DNA of 64,000 nucleotides. Source: Ectobius pallidus (Eukaryota > Arthropoda > Insecta > Blattodea > Ectobiidae). A program made the translations under genes and the position numbers. Under the pieces are notes generated by a model. The model was not told where the DNA came from, made no database searches, and worked only from the letters and a program-made list of their open reading frames with translations. The DNA lies in NCBI GenBank assembly GCA_964059195.1, contig CAXKWD010000005.1:152239265-152303264 (forward strand). Direction: 5' to 3'. Of the stretch, positions 46,163 through 57,608 are shown piece by piece (the first letter of the stretch is position 1; each line of letters opens with the position of its first letter).

Positions 46163-46802
46163 TAGAGACCGGATTTTAAAGGGAATTCCTTTTTTTATAT
46201 TTCATCACAAAACGTGATAAAATTGAACAGGACATTACTGAGTAAGTTTCAACTGCAAATGACCTGGTTTTAACGTCCCTTTTTTCCATTTTTAGGCCCA
46301 TTTCCCCTTTTTTAGGAACTTTCCCTTTCCAGTATCTTTTTTGCTAATTTATTTTGAAAAATTCGTAAATTTCCCAGTATTTGGCAATATGAAAACATTA
46401 AAAATTGTTTTCACTGATTCACCATTGAAAAATAATTCCTCCCAGCAGAATAGAGCGTTACAGCGAAATCACAGGCTTGCCATTCCCTAAGTTTCCCATT
46501 ATAACAAGGTGGGGAACATGGATTTCGTGTGCTATTTTCCTCTGTGAGAATTTCAACAAAATCAAAAAATGTCTTCAGTCATTAGATGTTACAGAATCAG
46601 CAGCTGTAAACCAAGCAAAGGCTTTACATAAAACAAACATGTATTTCTCTGTTGAATTTTTACACTCTCTTACTTTTATATCCCTTTTTTCCCACCTTTT
46701 TTGGCAATAATTTTCCTTTTTTCCCCACCTTTTTTTGGCAATAATTATCCCTTTTTCCGTCCTTTTTTGGGTGAAAATTTTCCCTTTGAAATCCGGTCTC
46801 TA
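46163..46802 (+). mobile_element. hAT element with transposase relic, TAGAGACCGG ends
   Basis: The ends TAGAGACCGGATTTTAAAGG and CCTTTGAAATCCGGTCTCTA are inverted repeats. Subterminal sequence has many CCCTTTTTTT-like words. At 46477-46600 the plus frame reads PKFPIITRWGTWISCAIFLC and NFNKIKKCLQSLD, the TRWGTW motif typical of a hAT transposase family. That supports the superfamily call. The flanking octamers (ATATACCT, AATTACAT) match only partly. The frame start is not an ATG, so this is a relic. Confidence 0.8.
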
Positions 46803-46898
46803 AATTACATAATGTAATATAATACTATAATACACACTGAAATTGAAAAATGAGATATTCACAAATTTAATCAATATAGTAAATAAAGTGATCCCTAT

Positions 46899-47023
46899 AC
46901 AGGCCATGGAGGCCCAGAGGATTCCGGGAGGTTGAGGCTCCCAGATTTTGGGCTTTCGGCACGTGAAGGTGGTAAGGTTGTCAGCCTTACGCACCGGCCG
47001 CCTTTACCCCCAGGATTGTTAAG
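46899..47023 (-). repeat. Unclassified short interspersed repeat
   Basis: A GC-rich island (GCCATGGAGGCCCAGAGGAT, GGCTTTCGGCACGTGAAGG, GTCAGCCTTACGCACCGGCC) stands out from AT-rich surroundings. The wording resembles a short repeat I associate with Blattodea genomes, but I cannot name it. Confidence 0.4.
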
Positions 47024-49134
47024 CAATATAGGCTGATATTAAACTATTGTACAATATAAATTAACCTAGGCTGTATAACGAGACATTGCTTCTAGTTAGC
47101 AGCGAGATACCTGAGTAACTTTGACCTAAAAATCTGTAGGCTCCGACGGCGTATACCTGCGTATAATCTCTAGTAGTCTACACCACTGATTATGGCGTGA
47201 TAATACGTGGGATATGAGAAAGTGTGTGCCCACCTGTTTTACCCAAATATTTCTCTGTGAATTTGCATGTTATATAGTCTGTGAAAATAAAGGCACAAGT
47301 ATTACATATGAATTACAGCAGTTTCATGTTACAGTAATCTTGACACAGATGCGCATGACAATAGTTGTGACGGTGAAGAGTAATCCTACACGACTCAGGA
47401 TATGCAACACTGCATGCAGCTGTAATTGTAATCCCGCATTCCCAAACAATGTCACAAAAAAACTACGATACATATACCACATCATCCACGCTTTGTGTTT
47501 TTGTTTTATCACCTCATTAATTTCATTCATTTGCTGTGCATGTGCTACCGATTCTAACCAAAAAAAGCTTACACAAAACAAACTTGAGCGATCGTTTCAT
47601 ATTCTGTACTTTTAGATCGGTAATAAAATTTTAACAGTCTCCTTAACTAGCTACCTGAATTCTACTTAATCCAAAAAACATTCCAACTTGGGACGGAATA
47701 TTGAGTTCAAAGTATTGTTTACTGCACAGCATCTAAAACTAATGTACAATAGGTCTACAGGCTATAACGGGATAGATCGAAAAGTTGTGCATAATGACAA
47801 GGGAATAAAGAAAAGAACTTTTTGGATGAGACTAATCTCTAGCACGTACCAATGAGGTTATCATGAATCGTTAGTTTACAATCCCACATCTAACATGGCT
47901 GCTATACAAACAAATGAAAGTTCAATACTCTTATGGATCCAAAACTTAACGTTTTCGGAATGTGAAACAAAAGAAACTAAGTTACACAGCAACTCTCTAG
48001 TGTTTCTTTCTCATAACATTCATTTGCATTACAGCTATTTATGTATCAAATACACAAAATAACGCTTTAGTGGACGAATTTAGTATAGCGGCCGAGGCTT
48101 AAGCCGAGGCCGAAATACTGGATGAGTCCGATGAAGTTTTTGCTTAAGTGATGCATACAATATTTTTTAGTAAAAGCTTTCTACATTATATGAAATGAAA
48201 CAAAAATGCCGTATAATTAATTAGGCTATAATGAAAGGTAGTCTTGTTAACGTCATATTCCCACAGCCACCTGAATCACAGAACAAGAATGTACAGTACA
48301 TACCAATATGAAATGCGGTACAGGTGCTTAATATATGACTCGCTTTTTGTAGACAATAATGTATACGAACTAGTATTTGTGAAAATATGAATGATAATCC
48401 TGAGGAAATTTCAATCCAAGCCAGAAACATTGAATTGGAGCTGCTGTCAGCAACTTCACGACCGCATTAGACTGTGAGAAGGAATATATTTTTGCAATTA
48501 AATGCTGGTGCATCCATGGTAAACAATGTTTCTCTTGTGAACCAAGAAAAGTTGTTGACTTATATTTGCTATATAATGAAGTAGGCTACCGTGTTTTGCG
48601 AAAAACCCTGGTAAAGCTTCTGATTATCATAAAGAAACGTTTTTCATTAAATTTGATGTTTTGCGACCAATATATGCTTAAATACATGTTAAAGTTGGTG
48701 TGACTAGTCAATGCCATCTGGATTTTGTTTATATATTGCCATGGCGACTTTAGCGTCAAAGGCCGATAAAACTGCATTTTGAATGCAGTTTGAATGAAAT
48801 TTTGTGCAATTTTAGCGGCCTAGGTTGCTAAAATGTAATTTTTCGGCGTGTTACCAGTCCGACAAGCAGCTATTTTAGAGAGCGTATACTAAAAATATTT
48901 TAATTTATGCATTATTAGGACTATATTTTAATTCATATTCATGCTCATCCAAAAGATAATATATAATACACATGATAATATGATTTTATTTTGCTCATAG
49001 GATCGCTACATTTGCTCGCAAATATAACCAACTCGCAAAATAGAACTAGGCCTACGTTTTTAACACTTGTATCATGAACTGCTATTTTGGGCTTACTTTC
49101 TTCTGGTTAGGTCTATGAGGAACAGAATGATTAT
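47024..49134. other. Unassigned sequence
   Basis: The 133-codon plus frame at 47214-47615 overlaps an 85-codon minus frame. It has no domain I know, so it is not called. A GGCCGAGGCTTAAGCCGAGGCC palindromic stretch lies at 48089-48112. No gene is seen. Confidence 0.45.
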
Positions 49135-49600
49135 AGTATATTGCGATACAAGTGCCGTAAGCGATGCATACGGATCGAGGAAAGAGTTTGAAAAAACGAG
49201 GCGCTTGGGCCGAGTTTTTTTCAATTTCCGAGATCCGTTATGCGCTTACGGCACGAGTATTGCATGCTATTTTTTGCACGATGATTATTTATATCAATTT
49301 AATTATATTAATTGTGATATTACCTGAAAATATTATGTATATACATTCTTGAAGATAGATGTTTATTTCAGAAAGTGATTCGCATGTGTTTGTTGTTATA
49401 CGAACAGAATATTTGTCCTGGGGGGCCTTGTCCATAAAGGCTTGTATTATGAGGTGTGGCATAAGTAAATTCATAACCGCACGGAAACTCTTACCGCACA
49501 TAGCAACAAGATTGCGTATGGGAATGTCAACTTACGATCCACGGCAACAACATTCGTAAGTACCACTAATTAGTTAAGTCGTGCAAAAAAGTATTATTGA
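49135..49600 (+). mobile_element. Dispersed element, plus copy, with a long hairpin end
   Basis: The inverse of 19930-20400. The hairpin end here (49149-49255) has arms GTGCCGTAAGCG...GGATCG and ...GATCCGTTATGCGCTTACGG. They are separated by an extra ~45-base GTTTGAAAAAA...TTTTTTTCAA palindrome that the other copy lacks. A dimming similarity continues to about 49600. Class unknown. Confidence 0.65.
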
Positions 49601-50089
49601 TTCATTTGGACATAAAATTACACTTACAAGTACAGTTTACTAGTTTTCCATTAGTCTAAAGAAGATGCGCACAATCGAACAGTCAGCACCCCTCACAATA
49701 TCAGATCCCACGCTCTATCAACGTCGTCTCTTTTTATTTTTAATTTTGGAGTTTTCTCCCCTTATGAACGGACACAGAAGCCCATAAAATTCAGAGGAAG
49801 GAAGATGACTTAAAAAACCTTTCCTTAAAGCACATCTAACAGGAAGTGCAGTCGAGTGCACGTGTCCATACTATTTTATACCTTCATTCATGGGTCGGCG
49901 GCTCAAGCATGTGTAATAGTTGGAGGGAGTCTTGTGTTTCAGAGCTATGACCCCAGCCCCCTCAGCCATATTTCCAGAATCTCTATGTTTTCTTTCGTCG
50001 TCTCATTTAGATTTTTAAAAGCTAAAAGTTGGTCTACTGTCTTGAATGAATTTTACATATGAAATATTTTTTTTGCAATTTTTTATTAG

Positions 50090-50500
50090 GACGTCAGTAA
50101 ATTTCATACCAATAGTGAATTATTTACTTATTACTTCCTCTGCCCGTACCATAGGTACCATAGGTAGAGGAAGTATTGTTTTCGACCCCCAAATTCGAAG
50201 TTGAGTTTTTGACATAAATACACGTTTTGAGGCCCCCTGTTACTTTACATGAAGAAATTTTCGTTTTTCGCGATTTTCTCGAAAACGGCTCTAACGATTT
50301 TCTTCAAATTTTGCACATGTGTAGCTTATAGTGAGAGCTAAAACTTTTATTTGAAACTTTTTTTCGAGAAAATTCTCTGAAGGGTAATTACAAGCCACCC
50401 ACTGTTCACCCACTGTTTGTAGAAATTTTGTCTTGCGTGGTGAACAACTGAATACGCGCTCTTTCACGGCCTCTTATTCGATATAAGAATGTGAAGTGAG
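50090..50500 (+). repeat. Dispersed repeat with a TTCCTCT...AGAGGAAG palindrome
   Basis: Starts with a palindromic motif built from CTTCCTCTGCCCGTACC and GGTACCATAGGTAGAGGAAG (50135-50178). Continues with sequence shared with 35670-35880 (CGAAAACGGCTCTAACGATT, GAGCTAAAACTTTTATTTGA). Non-coding. Confidence 0.5.
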
Positions 50501-51479
50501 AAAGGTGTATTGCTGGCCATGCATAGAGTAAAGAAGTATCTGAGGGAAATATTCAATAAATTTCGGAAATTATTCTTTACGGCGGAAAGTTCAGTAAAGT
50601 CTGCAGTCACTTGTTCTTTTCTTTTAAGTTTGTTTTTAGCCTGCGCTTTTAGTCGCATCATTGAAAGAAGAGGTGTTTATAGGATAATTAGCGTAAAATT
50701 GTGTCTTGCGATTCCGTACAAGGATATGTGAATACTGCTAACTTTTATTTGGGCAGAGAAAGTTATGTGACTTTCACATCAGATTTTTTTTGTAACTAGC
50801 AGTGCCCGCGGCTTCGTCCGCGATTATTTACCAAACTACTAGATGTTTTATAATTATTTGTTTAACAAATAAATAACTAGAATATTATATTTATTAACTG
50901 CCAGATGGTGTGCAGAAGCGAAAGACATTGGTAACATCTTGCAGAGCATACGCACGATCTTCGCGCCACAGATTATCTTCGGCAGCGTAGGCCTATAGGT
51001 ATACAACGTGACAACGCTGCGAGCATTATGAGAACAATTCACAATTCTTGTTCTTTAGAGGAACTATTTTGTTTTTAAAGTTTCTTATTCCTGTTATACA
51101 GGCTGACTGTCTCATACTCTCTCTCTCTCTCTATAAAAGGCTTTGTCCTGACTGACTGACTGATTTAATGACAGAGAACCAACGTAGAGCCTAAACTATT
51201 ACAGGTAGAGACTTGGAATTTTGACAGTACCTTAGTTTCATAATTTAGGTGTTCACTAAGAAAGTATTTTTAAAAAAATGATTTTTAATGCCAAAAATAA
51301 CATGTTTTTGAGAATATTTAATCCCTTTTTACACAGAATTATCAAACTCAAATCACAGTTCACTTGACAACAGTGTATTGTTGGCATTGGTATCAGGTAG
51401 GTTTGGAAATAAATGAAATGGGACTTTGACGAAACTATTGATATAATGCATTGCTGTAATTAAATATTGAAGATGAAAA
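50501..51479. other. Repeat-derived noncoding sequence
   Basis: The GTGCCCGCGGCTTCGTCCGC motif near 50804 and CTATAAAAGGCTTTGTCCTG followed by GACTGACTGACTGA at 51133-51162 are phrases I associate with ends of RTE-like or rolling-circle repeats. A (TC)n run lies at 51118-51132. No gene is seen. Confidence 0.4.
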
Positions 51480-51728
51480 ATGTATATTATTATATCGCAG
51501 GTTTTTGGGGAGGGAAGTATAAAAGTGAAATTGATTTACTTTTTAATTTCATCCCCGAAACGGTTGTATGGTAACATGAGAGTGAGAAATAAAATATTCC
51601 ACAAAGACAATACTATTTTATGTTACCGGAATTTCTATTTCTTCTTATTTTAACCCCTACCAGGCTTGGTGTGTAGAAGCGATGGGATACAAAATTCTAC
51701 ATCCTCTGTGAGCCGTAAAAAGCTATAT

Positions 51729-52856
51729 CAGGGGAAGTCAACTACGTCTTGTGATGACGTTTGTGGAGCAAGAGCATGCGGATCCCTTGTGTGTGACGTC
51801 AGCAAGAGCGCACGGTAGTAGGGGTGTTTAGAGTACGCTAGACCTAGGTACTAGAGGACCTATTCACTTTAGCTCTGTTGGTAGAACAACTTCTGGTTGG
51901 AAATACGGAGCATTTTTCAAAGTTAATGAAAGTACGCGATCCTGATAGTGTTCTCTCTGCAGAACATGTGTTAGTTCTGCAAAACATTCTTCTTCAGTTC
52001 GAATCGAGGTTTCAGGATGTGGAAAACCTTTCTCCAATGTTTAAACTTTTTGCTACCCCATATTCAGTTAATGTCAAAGACGTTCCTTGCCGGTATCAGT
52101 TGGAACTGCTAAACTTACAATGCGACGATCTGTTAAAGGACAAATACGAACGTAAAGTGGTCTTGGGTAACTTTTACAGAAATTTCTCTGAAACCGGATT
52201 CCCGAGACTTGCCGCACGAATATTATGTAATTTTGGCTCGACATATGTGGCCGAACAATTTTTTTCACTAATGAAATGTGCAAAGCTCAAATCCAGAAGT
52301 ACATTGTCAAATCACAACCTAAATGTAGTCTTCGATTAAATATTGCTCAAACATGACGTCCCAACATTGATAAACTTGTTAAAGAAAAAAGAGACAGGAA
52401 AGTCAGAAAATTGTTACTGTAATCTTGTATCATCTAAGGTGCAGACGAGCTTGTATGGTAATTAATTCAGTTCTTTTTTTTATAATGTTTACTGTAGTGA
52501 ATTATGTTAATTCAAATGATAGTAGCCTATTGTCTATTTTTGTCAAAGAACATAGATTTTGTGGAAAGGCTACTGTTCTCACAGAATAGAAAAATAGAAT
52601 TATTTATAATATGTTAAACTACTGTGCTGTAATTAACCGATAAACTATCAAGAAAATCGATTGATGTTTCATTAACTCGGAAACACGTATTACGTAAGTT
52701 CTAACCCCCTAAATTCCCGCTGCCCGCAATACTAATGCCCCTCTCTTCCCCCCTGTTCACTGATGCCACCATTGCACATGCTCCTCGCAGAGGTATAATG
52801 CGTGCAGTCAGAGCAGATAGCAGTGACGTCACAGAGCAAGCTTCTGTCTTCCCCTG
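51729..52856 (+). mobile_element. hAT element, CAGGGGAAG ends, with transposase relic
   Basis: Starts CAGGGGAAGTCAACTACG and ends with the inverse CTTCCCCTG. Both flanks are the exact 8-bp duplication AGCTATAT (51721-51728 and 52857-52864). At 1128 bp it is too short for a full hAT transposon (usually 2.5-5 kb). It has kept both ends and the 3' part of the transposase. Confidence 0.92.
51878..52339 (+). pseudogene. hAT transposase C-terminal half (ZBED/GTF2IRD2-like lineage)
   Basis: About 153 codons stay open, but the frame starts at TTG without a proper ATG, so it is a truncated relic. Recognisable elements, in order, are FESRFQDVENLSPMFKLFAT, the CRYQLELLNLQCDDLLKDKY region, NFYRNFSETGFPRLAARI, FGSTYVAEQFFSLMKCAKLK and RSTLSNHNLN. 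These match the C-terminal dimerisation region of ZBED5/GTF2IRD2-type hAT proteins (E-x-x-FS, K, R-S-x-L-x-x-x-(H/N)L). The BED finger and the N-terminal DDE residues are absent. Confidence 0.82.
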
Positions 52857-53035
52857 AGCTATATCAAGCGTTTTCAGCGGAATAGTTTGAGTGAGATAAG
52901 TCGTTCTTCTTATTTCAAATTATAAATACCGGTACCTATATAAGGACCTATAATTTTAAAATCGAAAGTTCTTCATAAGTTAATTTCTAATTACAAAATA
53001 AAAATCCCGGGCGACGCCGGGCCTTTTAAGCTAGT

Positions 53036-53497
53036 TATGTATATGTAAAAGTCTGATTTGGATGTGTACTAAGGAGGTTTTTAGTAAAATTTACTTATGT
53101 TTCAACGGTAAATTGAAAGGGTTTGTTAGTACTTGGGTCGAACTGCACAGTAAACAAATGAAGCAGTAAGGTAATTAATAATATTACCAGACTTAGTACA
53201 AACTACTTTTATGCATGTCTTAAATATCACTCATGTTTTTTTTCTCTCTCTAAGTAAGATGAAGTTCATTTTCTATCATAATATTTATTTTCTAATGAAA
53301 TATTATTATAAAATTTGCGAGAAATATAACCTGACAATGTAAGAGTTAATTACAATTTAGAGGTACCTATTTAAGCGTTATTAATACCAATGTCTATACA
53401 AATCCTTTACTAGTACATCTTTAGTTTTTACGCCTATACCAATAATTTGAGTGACAGAGGCTACCTAAAACTAAAGTTTCATGTAAACAATATTTAA
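53036..53497. other. Unassigned sequence
   Basis: AT-rich, no reading frame of interest and no element boundary. Confidence 0.5.
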
Positions 53498-53695
53498 CAA
53501 TAACCCCGCTAATCCTGACCCCGCTCTTCCGGACATCCGGTTAATCCGGACGGTCGATCAATCAATCAATTTTGAATTTTATTCTCAAAGGTATTTTGTT
53601 TTGTTAATCCTACATCAGTTCTTAGGTTTAAAAACCGAGATCTATGTAGTTAGTAGTATTAATACTAAAAGTAAGTTGTTGGAAAAATTATATTT

Positions 53696-53925
53696 GAAGC
53701 GTTTAGTTTTATAAGGATCTAAGTGCCAAAATCATGATTTTTCAGCTGATAATTTTAAATGGATCTATGTACCCAGACGATTGAATTTCAGAAACGTCCA
53801 ATGTTCAGGGAAAGTCACGTTAGTAGCAATCAATTCCAAGATTTTTATCTCCGGCACGTCTTTCTGTGGGTGTGTCTTGTTTTCTATGATTTTGGCATTT
53901 AGACCCTTATAAAATTAAACGCTTC
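53696..53925. mobile_element. Short palindromic MITE, GAAGCGTTTA ends
   Basis: Inverted arms of about 40 bp (GAAGCGTTTAGTTTTATAAG, CTAAGTGCCAAAATCATG and its inverse) enclose a non-coding centre. It sits inside the pogo-like element, so it inserted later or is part of it. The target duplication is not clear. Confidence 0.6.
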
Positions 53926-54156
53926 ATTTATGAAAAAGAACGTAGAGTTCTATTTTATTCTGCCTAGGCCTTTTAGCTGAGCTGATGGTTTTAATTATAC
54001 CATTTTAGTTTATTTCATTGAACGAGTTCAATGGTATTCCATCATGTATTTTAACACTATCGATTTTTATAGTTTTACCCATCTATAACTTAGCCTATAT
54101 TCTTCTATAACTTGTATAACTTATTTTTAAGAACGGTTTTTATATCGTTGAAGAGT

Positions 54157-54206
54157 AATAATGATGATGATGATGATGATGATGATGACAATAATAATAA
54201 TAATAA
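54157..54206. repeat. (GAT)n(AAT)n microsatellite
   Basis: A trinucleotide tract. Its translation as poly-D and poly-N explains the 62-codon frame 54112-54300, which is not a gene. Confidence 0.9.
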
Positions 54207-54868
54207 TCTTTATTGTCGAAGACATAATTATTGTATAGACGGTGTCAAGGTTTCGTCTAATACCAATATGAAAAAAATTGGTTGTAGGCCTATTACTTAA
54301 AAGTTATGTGATTTAAAAGGCCTACGTATGCATCCTCCAAACTGTAGGGGCATATTTGTATTAAGATAGATTTGCCATGTTTTCTAAATAGTAATAAATT
54401 TAGCGTCTTGATATTAACAGTTAAACTATTATATAATTTTACACCTAAAACCATATGAGTTTTACTAATTGTAGGTAAATGGGGAGACGGTGTACAGAGA
54501 TTATTTTTATATCTTGTATCATAATTATGACAGTCGCTATTTTTCTGTTATTCAGATGATTTTAAATGAACAAGTTCCAGAAGTTTCAAAACATACAAAG
54601 CATATAAGTTACCGTTAACAAGTTGTATTTCATAAAATATTCTCTACATCTGTCATCTGAATTTTATATGTTAGTGTAACTTATTTTTAATATTTTCTGA
54701 CTAAACTCATTGCAATTGTATTGTTAAACGCTGTTTTAAATAAACATTTAAACATTACAGTAGGTCTACAGTACGAGCATTTTAAAGTAAATTCCGTTTA
54801 ATCCGAACCTTCGGTTATCCGGACAGCGTCCGGTCCCATCTAGTCCGGATTAGGAGGACTCTACTGTA

Positions 54869-55633
54869 CAGTTATATAGGCCTATTGCTTGGTCGAATAA
54901 ATTCGATGTGTTCTAACATACTTTTTTGTGTCTTTATTTTGCAGGTGAGTGACTGAAATACTGAAATGCAACGAAGTGCATCATTTGAGATTACCGAGTG
55001 ATAGAACAGCTCTAACTTTCATGTGTAAGTTGTTTTGCAAGCTCTCTACTTGATAATTGTTAAATTTATAACAATTTTACCTGCGTTCCAGTTAGTAGTA
55101 GTTAGAAGTTCTGTTGCTTAATTCGGACGCTCACGCCATAAGCGTGAGCACATTTATTTATCAGACCCCCAAAAATACTATTGGAAATTCGTCATTTTAG
55201 CACGCATTGGCTCAGCTAAAACGCCTTCTAAAACCATGAGGCATATAGTTCTGTTCTGATATCACCATTTTTATTTATATCTAATCTATTATAGCTTGCC
55301 ACCGGTCATAGAAATCCAATCTCTGTAGATTCCCTTTGTTTGGCCTTTTTTGTTTGCTTTGTTTTTTGTTAACGTCCAATACAGTATTCACATTTCTACA
55401 GTATGGTACGGCTAATATCTTAATAAATTTAAAAACAGTTTATTTTCTTGTTTTGTTTAATTAGCCAATGTTCGATTGATTGTACATAGCAGCACTTACC
55501 GTATAATCAAAACCAAAATAATTTTATGTACTCCAAATAAAAAATATAATTTCATCTTCCAAAATTCAGTTAATAAAAATTTATTATCAGCCATTCCATA
55601 TATAAGAACAGAACTTGTACAATGGTTACCACA
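54869..55633. other. Unassigned sequence
   Basis: A GCTCACGCCATAAGCGTGAGC palindrome with 10-bp arms lies at about 55129-55149. There is no reading frame of interest. Confidence 0.45.
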
Positions 55634-55635
55634 TA

Positions 55636-56505
55636 CAGGGTGTTAATGAATAACACCGAAATATTTTACCTGTGTATAGAGGGGACATAGACAAGCAACT
55701 TTTATTAGGAGATTTTTGCTCTATGGATTCAATTTTTCCTGTTACAGCATAAAATCTCCCAGGGCATGGCCGCCACTGACTTCTAACATTAGAAAAAAAT
55801 GCAAAACAAAGGAATTTCGTTGTTAACACTGTAGTCAGTATGAATAAAAAGAAGACTAATGCAGTGGCGACCAGTCATGTGATCAGTCAGTAAATTTTGA
55901 AGATTATGGAAACACTAAATTATGATTTAGCTGTTGACGAATGATTAAGAATGAGGTTTTTATCGATCACTAGGAAGGCATGAAGTCAATTTAATGAACA
56001 TTTTAACACTATTGCGCTACATTATTGAGTTATGAGCACCAAATTGTAATGACTTTAATACCCTGCATAGGCGTAACCAGGCCGACCCTATGGGGGGGGG
56101 TTATAACATCTGGGGGGTATGGAATACCCCCCTGGGAGAGTGGGGTCCGGGGGTCCTCCCCCGGAAAATTTTAAAAATTAAGATGCAAAATAACGAGTTT
56201 TAAGCTTCCGGGGGTCCTTCCCCGGAAAATTTTAAAAATTAAGACTCAAAATAACGAGTTTTAAGCTTCCCACGCATTAAGTAATTTATGGGCAGACTTA
56301 AAAAAATTATACAATTTTCCTTTTTTTTAGTCAATGGGGGGGGGGGGGGGTTCAAACCCCCAAAACCCCCCCCCTCGTTACGCCTATGATACCCTGTACC
56401 ATACACATTTTACGTCGTAGAGCAAAAATCTCCTAATAAAAGTTGCTTGTCTAAGTCCCCTCTATATACAGGTAAAATATTTCGGTGTTATTTATTAACA
56501 CCCTG
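55636..56505. mobile_element. MITE with ~95-bp inverted ends (CAGGGTGTTAATG), split by a hAT MITE
   Basis: The left end CAGGGTGTTAATGAATAACA and the right end, inverted, CAGGGTGTTAATAAATAACA continue in parallel through ACAAGCAACTTTTATTAGGA and GATTTTTGCTCTA. Arms are about 95 bp with few mismatches. TA lies outside both ends. Without the nested element the unit is about 539 bp. Tc1/mariner-type by target and ends. Confidence 0.8.
56066..56388. mobile_element. Non-autonomous hAT MITE, second CATAGGCGTA copy
   Basis: Same family as 2797-3135. It has its own exact 8-bp duplication ATACCCTG (56058-56065 and 56389-56396), created from the MITE it entered. The G-run, the C-run and the two tandem internal units starting CCGGGGGTCC are all conserved. 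Confidence 0.88.
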
Positions 56506-56507
56506 TA

Positions 56508-57606
56508 TATAATTGAATCTTAGTAATTTCTTTTGTACATCATATTGCTTATATTACTTATTTCGCAGCCTAAATATCCTAGTTACAATTTTGTACCTGA
56601 TCACTTATGTTATTTATGTTTATTATTATCTTCGATCTCAAAGGGAGTTTTCCTTTAAAAGCTGAATTTTGTGTTTTAGAAATAAATATATTTAATTATA
56701 ATTATGCAGAGGACATGCATTTTTGTAACTAATGTGTGAAAATGACTGTAGAAACTGAAATGCATTAGTGGAATGGTATCGTTGTGTAATATGACTCCTT
56801 ACACAATTTGCCTGACATCCCGCATTATACTTGTGTCGAAGATGTTGTCATTCAGATAGTCAAGGAACTTATTATTTATTGCCTTATTCATTCAAAACTA
56901 CAATGAGAATTCTGTTCGGTGGTACAGCATAACCAACACACCTCACTCAATATTGCGTTGGTTCGAATCCACTTAAAAAATAAAAATACATCTTTGTGGG
57001 ATTTTTTTACTGGCGGTTTCCTCACTTACCTCGAAGACAAATGTTGAATTAATAGACATCTTTTTCGGAAGGCCGTGTCAATTAGCATTCTATTTTCAAC
57101 GTTTCATTCCCAGCTGCGGGGAACTTCTTCATTGACAGCTTTTTCAGATTTCTTATTAACAATACAATTCAGCTGAATATTTTTCTTTTAGTTTGTCAAC
57201 TATAACTCTTGCAAAAATCCTTTACTCAGAGATGTTGTGGCCATTATATGTACGATGATCGAAATCGCACAAAATATTTCAGACGTGTCTGATTTTACAC
57301 AATCGTTCGATAACGCCCCCACACACGATCAAATTGATTGCACAATCCCTCATTTTGTTCAAAATCCTTGACCGTCTTGTGTGCCACTTTACAATGAATC
57401 CACTTGATTGGAGAAGTAGAGAATTCCTGTTGGGAAGACTAAATAGGACCTTCAAAGTCCGTATGGTTCCTACATTAGCCTACACTTATACCCTCCAATC
57501 GTCTAATGAAGACAACTTAACTTAGACTATAAGCTTGTTTAATGTGCAACAGGGTGTACTGTAAGCTAGTGTGTACTGAATTACACGAATAACCCGAATA
57601 ACGAAA
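56508..57606. other. Unassigned sequence with a possible SINE trace
   Basis: A TGCGTTGGTTCGAATCCACT stretch at about 56952-56971 looks like a tRNA B box before an A-rich run, so a decayed SINE head may lie at 56905-56985. Too little is left to call. No gene is seen. Confidence 0.4.
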
Positions 57607-57608
57607 TA

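Larger units (their letters stand above)
51480..53035 (-). repeat. 1.1-kb dispersed repeat, copy 3 (reverse), split by a hAT element
   Basis: On the minus strand it begins CTAGCTTAAAAGGCCCGGC, then carries the CGACTTATCTCACTCAAACT and CAACCGTTTCGGGG landmarks of copies 1 and 2. The hAT element 51729-52856 interrupts it. The similarity fades below about 51480. Confidence 0.65.
53498..54866. mobile_element. Pogo/Tigger-like element without transposase
   Basis: The left end has CCGCTAATCCTGACC and GGTTAATCCGGACGGTCGAT. The right end, inverted, has CAGTAGAGTCCTCCTAATCC and GGATAACCGAAGGTTCGGAT. AATCCGGAC / TTATCCGGAC repeated near both ends is the hallmark of pogo/Tigger termini, and TA flanks both ends (53496-53497 and 54867-54868). 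The interior is AT-rich and non-coding except for a microsatellite frame. It contains a small palindromic MITE (53696-53925). The exact left edge is uncertain by a few bases. Confidence 0.7.

Noticed and set aside
47214..47615. 133-codon cysteine-containing open frame
   Set aside because: No signal or motif I can defend. An opposing 85-codon frame overlaps it, as happens by chance in this sequence.
48089..48140. Hammerhead ribozyme suggested by CTGGATGAGTCCGATGAAG
   Set aside because: The core should read CTGATGA followed later by CGAAA paired across stems. The extra G and the missing GAAA side break the fold.
54112..54300. Aspartate/asparagine-rich small protein
   Set aside because: It is the translation of a (GAT)n(AAT)n microsatellite.
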